Position numbers and translations under genes: made by a program
Shown here: positions 59,199 to 64,000 of the stretch, one piece after another
Position numbering within the stretch: position 1 is the stretch's first letter
How the letters are laid out: every line of letters starts with the position of its first letter
The notes under the pieces: generated by a model
What the model was told of the DNA's origin: nothing
What the model saw: only the letters and a program-made list of their open reading frames with translations
The model's database searches: none
NCBI GenBank assembly: GCA_040081715.1
Contig: JBEBFY010000004.1
Span: 1 to 64,000, forward strand
Origin: CANKJK01 sp040081715
GTDB lineage: Bacteria; Acidobacteriota; Vicinamibacteria; Vicinamibacterales; UBA2999
Direction of reading: 5' to 3'
Length of the DNA: 64,000 nucleotides

Positions 59199-60713
59199 TT
59201 ACTGATCGCGGTCGCTGTCTTGTGGTGTAGCTAAACGAAGTCGTGCCGCAATCTTCGTGAACTGCTCCAGTGCGGCTGCAAGGTCGTCCGCAATTTCCGT
59301 GGCAAGTACATCGGGCGCGGCTAGCGAGTCCGTGTCCGTGAGGCTCTTGTCCTTGAGCCAGAACAGATCCAGGCTCAGCTTGTCGCGCTTCAGCAGGTCG
59401 TCGTACGAATACGAGCGCCAGCGGCCGTCCGGGTTCTCCGGACTCCAGGTCTCGACGCGTTCATGCAGGCGACCTGGCTTGTAGCAGGCGACGAAGTCGT
59501 CGAGAGTCTTCCGCTGGATCGGAGACTGCTTCAGCGTGAAGTGCATGTTGGTGCGCAGGTCGTACACCCACAGGCGGTCGGTCCACGGCTCGGCACGCCC
59601 TTCCTTCTTGTCGAAGAAGAGGACATTCGCTTTCACGCCTGGCGAATACCAGATGCCCGTGGGTAGCCGCAGCAGCGTGTGCACCCGGCAGGTCTGCATC
59701 AACTGCCGGCGCACCTTCTCTCCGGCGCCACCCTCAAAGAGGACGTTATCCGGCACCACCACGGCAGCGCGGCCATCCACCTTGAGGAGGGTCACGATGT
59801 GCTGGACGAAGTTGAGTTGCTTGTTGCTCGTCGACGTCCAGAAGTCATCGCGCAGGATGATCTGGTCGTCCTTCTCCATGTCCCCTTCTTCGTTGACGAA
59901 GAGGAGGCTTTGCTTCTTGCCGAACGGCGGATTGGCCAGGACCAGGCTATATTCCCGCTTCCACGTGGCGCTCAGGCTGTCGTGTCCGGAGTGCACGTTG
60001 ACGCCGGTCTCGCCGCCGATGCCGTGCAGGTAGAGGTTCATGGCGCACATGCGGCCCACCTTGGGCGACAGCTCCATGCCCTCCACGAGGTTCATCTGCA
60101 GCGACTGCTTCTCGTCACGGTCCAGCTCTTTGCCGAATCGGTCCAGCACGTACTGATAGGCGTTGCAGAGGAACCCGCCGGTGCCGGCCGCCGGGTCACA
60201 GATGGTGTCGCGTGGCGTCGGCTGGCTCACCTCGCACATGGCCTGAATGACGGGGCGAGGCGTGAAGTACTGACCGGCGCCTCTGGAGGACTCCTGCGCC
60301 GAGCGGGAGAGCAGTTCCTCGTAGATGGTGCCCTTCACATCCACTGGCAGCGACATCCAGTCCACCTTGTCGAGCAGGTTGACGATGAGCTGCTTCAGCA
60401 GGGCCGGCTGGGTGATCTCGCAGCGGGCCCCCTTGAAGATGACGCCCAGCATGCCAGGCTTGAGGGCGAGCTTCTCAAGGCTCTTGCGGTACTGATCCTC
60501 CAACGCCGCGCCCTCGAGTGCCAGCAGCGGCTTCCATCCAAGGTCCGGCGGCACGATCGGGGCTTTGTTGTGCGGCGGATCCGTGAGCTGGTCCGCCATC
60601 TTGAGGAACAGCAACAGCGTGAGCTGCTCCACGTACTCGAAGCAGGAAAGCCCGGCATCCTGCAACACGCCTGCGTAGCTCCAGGCGCGCTTGCCAATCT
60701 GTGACGTATCCAT
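59199..60713 (-). CDS. hsdM: Type I restriction-modification methyltransferase subunit HsdM
   Basis: The 504-residue N6-adenine methyltransferase has an N-terminal helical HsdM domain, the SAM motif DPAAGTGGFL and the catalytic LANPPFGKK. It modifies the host target with HsdS and, with HsdR, forms the restriction complex. The ATG follows the hsdS stop with no gap (TAA then ATG). Gene order R-S-M, all on the minus strand. Confidence 0.95.
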   Translation of the reverse strand: MDTSQIGKRAWSYAGVLQDAGLSCFEYVEQLTLLLFLKMADQLTDPPHNKAPIVPPDLGWKPLLALEGAALEDQYRKSLEKLALKPGMLGVIFKGARCEITQPALLKQLIVNLLDKVDWMSLPVDVKGTIYEELLSRSAQESSRGAGQYFTPRPVIQAMCEVSQPTPRDTICDPAAGTGGFLCNAYQYVLDRFGKELDRDEKQSLQMNLVEGMELSPKVGRMCAMNLYLHGIGGETGVNVHSGHDSLSATWKREYSLVLANPPFGKKQSLLFVNEEGDMEKDDQIILRDDFWTSTSNKQLNFVQHIVTLLKVDGRAAVVVPDNVLFEGGAGEKVRRQLMQTCRVHTLLRLPTGIWYSPGVKANVLFFDKKEGRAEPWTDRLWVYDLRTNMHFTLKQSPIQRKTLDDFVACYKPGRLHERVETWSPENPDGRWRSYSYDDLLKRDKLSLDLFWLKDKSLTDTDSLAAPDVLATEIADDLAAALEQFTKIAARLRLATPQDSDRDQ

Positions 60714-62306
60714 TTATGCGGGTGTCTGCTTGCTGCTGGTGGCTCTGGCGCGACGAGCACGTGCCTGGGGCGCGCGGGCCTTCCGGGCCGCAGTTGCCAC
60801 TGTCTCACGGGCTGCGCGTTCCGCGGCGATTCTGGCGAGCAGGACGGAGGCAGGCTCGTCGTTCTGGTCCTGCGGCACGAGCTGGCCGCTGAATGCGTGG
60901 CGCAAGATGGACTGTCGGAGCGACTGTGCCGCCTGGAGTCGGGACTCAATGTCCGACTCGGTATGGTCGATGACAGACATTTGGCTCTCGACTATTGAGA
61001 TGGCCTCGTCGGCCTCGTCGGCCGGGGGGAGTGGAAGCACAATGCGTGCAACATCCGGCTGGGCCAACTTCCAGATGCCAGCGGTCGTCTTGGCTGCTCG
61101 TTCAAGCTGGGACCGGATGGTCGAGGACGGCCACACAGCGGGAACCCACTGGAGACAGGCTGCCAGCCGCAGGCGCATCATGGTGTCGGGGAAGATCACC
61201 GCATCCGGAGGCGCCTGTGCAAGTGTGCCTCGACCCACCAGATGCTTTGACCCATTAGCTCGGGACACGAAGAAGTCACCTTCAGAGATCCAGAGGTCGC
61301 TCACCTCTGCCGGTTCGAGTGGAAGGTACCGCCGCTTCGAGTAATCGAACCCATCGCCCGACATCGCGCTCAGCCTGAGAGCCGGAACGCCTGGGCCGTC
61401 ATCGCTGCCTCGGACTGAAATGCCGTTGATGATCGGCTGAAGCAGTAGCTGGTCCGCCGTCGCCCAAGTCCATCCGGTCGGCAGAGGAGAGAGTTGAGAC
61501 GTGTCAGGTGCAGCGGGCTCCCTGTACTTCACCTTCCAGTTCCTTGGCGGCTCCTGGCCCTTGGCCCTAAATCTGGCGAGCTGGTCCTCTTCCCACCTGC
61601 GGCGGCGTTCGACAAGGACTCTCTGGAGGAGCGCCGAGGCTGGCTCGGCCCCCGGATTCTGCTGGCGCCATGTGGCGGTGAGCGACCCATCGACTGCGGC
61701 TTTGAGGACCGATGCACGGTAGAGCTTCAGCCTGGCCTTGGCCCGTTCCAGTGCCCCGATGCCTGCATCGAGGTCGGACAGCAGCTCGTCGAGGGAATCC
61801 GCGATTCGTGCCTGCTCTGCGGACGGAGGCAAGGGGACTTCAAGCGACTCATAGAAGCTGACAGGCACGCGCATCTGGCCGACGGCGCCGCCCATGCTGC
61901 GCTGGGCTGATCGACGGACGTCGTGTCTCAGCAGCAGTTGGGCCATCCAGCGAGGCTCGATGCCTTCTTCTGGGCGGAGCACGGTGAACTCGGTGGAGCC
62001 AAAGCAGACATCCCCTGGCACAGGAGGTACTACCGTCGTCTTTCCGTTCTCCATGCAGGGCGTAATCTTGGCCGTAATCACGTCCCCGGAGATGAAGGAG
62101 GTGTAGCCCTTCCTCACCTTTCCGTAGGTCGCGTGCTCCGGGTGCGTCAGGCCACCACCTTCAGGCGCAACGGCCCTCATAGGAACGAACGACACCGGCA
62201 CTTCATCGGCGAGTAGGCAGCGATCCAGCGGAGGGTTAATCTCAGCGACTGTCCGGGCTGTCGTGAGCACCCATCCTGGTGGAAGCGGCGAGGGCTTCAC
62301 ACTCAC
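60714..62306 (-). CDS. hsdS: Type I restriction-modification specificity subunit HsdS
   Basis: The 530-residue protein has two target-recognition domains, each followed by a conserved helical spacer. The related spacers are SVLKAAVDGSLTATW then EPASALLQRVLVERRRR, and SILRHAFSGQLVPQ then EPASVLLARIAAERAAR. The two TRDs set the two halves of the recognition sequence. Start GTG overlapping the hsdR stop by four bases. A basic tail (KARAPQARARRARA) ends the protein. Confidence 0.94.
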   Translation of the reverse strand: MSVKPSPLPPGWVLTTARTVAEINPPLDRCLLADEVPVSFVPMRAVAPEGGGLTHPEHATYGKVRKGYTSFISGDVITAKITPCMENGKTTVVPPVPGDVCFGSTEFTVLRPEEGIEPRWMAQLLLRHDVRRSAQRSMGGAVGQMRVPVSFYESLEVPLPPSAEQARIADSLDELLSDLDAGIGALERAKARLKLYRASVLKAAVDGSLTATWRQQNPGAEPASALLQRVLVERRRRWEEDQLARFRAKGQEPPRNWKVKYREPAAPDTSQLSPLPTGWTWATADQLLLQPIINGISVRGSDDGPGVPALRLSAMSGDGFDYSKRRYLPLEPAEVSDLWISEGDFFVSRANGSKHLVGRGTLAQAPPDAVIFPDTMMRLRLAACLQWVPAVWPSSTIRSQLERAAKTTAGIWKLAQPDVARIVLPLPPADEADEAISIVESQMSVIDHTESDIESRLQAAQSLRQSILRHAFSGQLVPQDQNDEPASVLLARIAAERAARETVATAARKARAPQARARRARATSSKQTPA

Positions 62307-64000
62307 GCCGCCAGCCGCTCGTTCAGCTCAGCGAGCAGCGGCTCCAGCCTGTCGCCGAAGATCGCGTGGGCGCGGCCGAGGCTGCCTTGCTGGCCAAACC
62401 AGCCTGAAGCAAAGTCGTCCTTCTCGATGCTGAGGCTCGTGGCGATGTGCTCAGCAATGCGCGTCAACCACTCATCCTGTTCCTGCGTAAACGTCGCGCC
62501 GCGCTGCTCCTGTTCTCCCATCCAGATGGCGAAGTTCAGGCGCACCTGATCCGCATAGGGAGTCAGCGGGGTCTCCTTCGGCTGAATCGCGTGCCGCACC
62601 AACTGCACCAGATCCGCGAGGGGGTCGCCAGGCAGGCGCCGTGCCTCACGGTCGGAAACCCGGGTCGATTCCACGGCTTCGAACGCCCGCCACAGGTACG
62701 TGGGTGTGGTGGCCACGGGCGGGCGGGCCAGAGCCTCCTTCAACTGACGCAGTTCCGCCAGGCGCACGCGCAGCGGCCGGGTTCCTGACCAGATCACCTG
62801 CAAGGCCGTCAGTTCGTCCTTGTGGGCGGCGATCCACGCCCGGAAGTCGTTGACCTTGGCCCGGGCTTTGTCCAGCGCTGCCGCGTCAAAGCCGGCTAGG
62901 AGCACTTCGTCGAGCGTGTGCCGGTCAACCACCTGCTCGTTCTGCTGGCGGATCTCCAGGATGCGCCGACGGAGTGCCGCCTTCATGAGAGGGGTGGTGG
63001 CCTCCTGTCTGGCCGCGTCGCTGCCGGAATCGGGATCGCAAGCCGCAAGCAGGCCGTGGGCAAGGTCGGAGAGCGATTTGCCTTCGGCCATCCGTTGAAG
63101 CTCGACGAGCTGGCCTGGCGTGAACTCCCGCTGCAGGCGCGCGAGCCGGCCGGCGAGCGTAGTCAGGGCGTCCTCGTCCGTTCCACCCTGCGCGACATAG
63201 TTGAAGAGTTCCTCAAGGGATGCGGATGGCTGCCGGTTCAGCGTGTGGGAATCGGTCTTGTCCTGCTCGCAGACACCGACGGCGTCCACGATGATGAAGC
63301 GGTCCTTGGTCGTGGCCAACGGGGTGACAGCACGCAGCTTGTCGGGCGAGATCACCCGCACGCCGCGCCCCTTCATCTGCTCGAAGAAGCCGAGTGACCT
63401 CACGTTCCGCATGAAGAACACGCACTCGATCGGCTTCACGTCAGTGCCGGTGGAAATCATGTCCACGGTGACGGCGATGCGTGGATAGAAGAGGTTGCGG
63501 AAGTTGGCCAGAATTTCGTCGGGCGTGAGGCTGGAGGTCTTCACCCACTCGGTCACCTCCGAAGAGGTGCCATCGTCGTTCGTGACGACCTTCGTCACCT
63601 TGGTGAATCCGGTCCGGTAGGTGATCTTCTGGCAGAAGTCGTTGCCTTCCGCAAAAACCTCGCGCGCCAGCCGGACGATGTCGTCCGCGTGGGAGTCATC
63701 CTTGGCGAAGATCAGCGTCTTGGGCACCTGCATGAGGCCCGTCTCCGGGTCCCGCCGGTCCGGAAAGGCGTCCGGCAGCACGCGGTCGCGGAACTGCTGC
63801 AGCACCGTCCGGATCTGGCTCTCGTTCACCACGTCGCGGTCCAACTGGTTGGCCGTGTAGGTGAGGTCCTGGCTCAGTAGCTCCAGCCGCTCGGAACGCG
63901 TCAGCTTGTGTCGCTTGTCGACGTAGACGCCCGTCTCGCCAGCCTCGATGGTGGCGCCCTGGCCGGTGATGCGCGTCCGGATGCGGTAGACGTCGAAGTC
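62303..64000 (-). CDS. hsdR: Type I restriction endonuclease subunit HsdR, C-terminal part (cut by window edge)
   Basis: The frame is open from the right edge to 62303, about 565 residues. It has helicase motif VI (FFEQMKGRGVRVISPD) and the EcoEI_R C-terminal domain (from about SLEELFNYVAQGG). This subunit moves DNA with ATP and cuts far from the site. The first helicase motifs and the nuclease domain lie outside the window. Overlaps hsdS by four bases. Confidence 0.94.
   Translation of the reverse strand, partial: DFDVYRIRTRITGQGATIEAGETGVYVDKRHKLTRSERLELLSQDLTYTANQLDRDVVNESQIRTVLQQFRDRVLPDAFPDRRDPETGLMQVPKTLIFAKDDSHADDIVRLAREVFAEGNDFCQKITYRTGFTKVTKVVTNDDGTSSEVTEWVKTSSLTPDEILANFRNLFYPRIAVTVDMISTGTDVKPIECVFFMRNVRSLGFFEQMKGRGVRVISPDKLRAVTPLATTKDRFIIVDAVGVCEQDKTDSHTLNRQPSASLEELFNYVAQGGTDEDALTTLAGRLARLQREFTPGQLVELQRMAEGKSLSDLAHGLLAACDPDSGSDAARQEATTPLMKAALRRRILEIRQQNEQVVDRHTLDEVLLAGFDAAALDKARAKVNDFRAWIAAHKDELTALQVIWSGTRPLRVRLAELRQLKEALARPPVATTPTYLWRAFEAVESTRVSDREARRLPGDPLADLVQLVRHAIQPKETPLTPYADQVRLNFAIWMGEQEQRGATFTQEQDEWLTRIAEHIATSLSIEKDDFASGWFGQQGSLGRAHAIFGDRLEPLLAELNERLAA

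Overview
The window is a gene-dense, high-GC bacterial chromosome segment with no rRNA or tRNA gene that I could find. The gene content suggests an aerobic, Gram-negative member of the Acidobacteriota, perhaps Vicinamibacteria: an Oar-like outer-membrane receptor with an N-terminal carboxypeptidase-regulatory domain, many secreted VOC, DUF2911, TPR and M28 proteins, a redox repressor Rex, and type I signal peptidase. That placement is inferred from gene content only. Many starts are GTG or TTG, many neighbouring genes overlap by 1 or 4 bases, and many genes have a -10-like hexamer 5 to 14 bases upstream of the start codon with no Shine-Dalgarno sequence. This points to widespread leaderless or short-leader transcription.

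Layout. 1-13 kb is housekeeping: plsC, rex-moaC, a dihaem cytochrome c, lepB, a LytS/LytTR-type two-component pair, an orphan NuoI-like ferredoxin, a homocysteine methyltransferase/MTHFR fusion, methyltransferases, a cold-shock protein and a dicarboxylate symporter. 13-18 kb has secreted VOC and DUF2911 proteins, and a vapBC toxin-antitoxin pair lying between the DUF2911 gene and a second, partial copy of that gene's 3' end. 18-24 kb holds a ketosynthase / FAD reductase / isoprenylcysteine-methyltransferase-like set followed by a large TPR metalloprotease. 24.4-26.1 kb is a less GC-rich patch with one lipoprotein gene between two direct repeats of about 100 bp. 26-31 kb has rhomboid, SMP-30, CoA-binding and M28 proteins and citrate synthase.

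31.4-48 kb is a phosphate and polyphosphate island: pstS-pstC-pstA-pstB-phoU-yacG, ppx, a CHAD-domain protein, a SixA-like phosphatase, a lipid kinase, a PhoB-like regulator, ppk, a chromate transporter and the large receptor. The promoters of pstS, the PhoB-like gene and the receptor share four 11-bp-spaced units followed by 10 bp and a -10 hexamer. They look like a PHO box and tie the receptor to phosphate control.

48-54.7 kb carries a membrane glycosyltransferase-like protein and an arsenic locus (arsC, an aquaporin, arsM, arsR) that encloses a 2-oxoglutarate-oxygenase-like gene and an FkbM methyltransferase gene. 54.7-57.8 kb encodes Gfo/Idh, GMC and VOC proteins. The right end is a type I restriction-modification operon in the order hsdR-hsdS-hsdM (hsdR runs off the window), followed on the same strand by a two-TM GAF-like protein and a tiny protein that may belong to the same defence unit.
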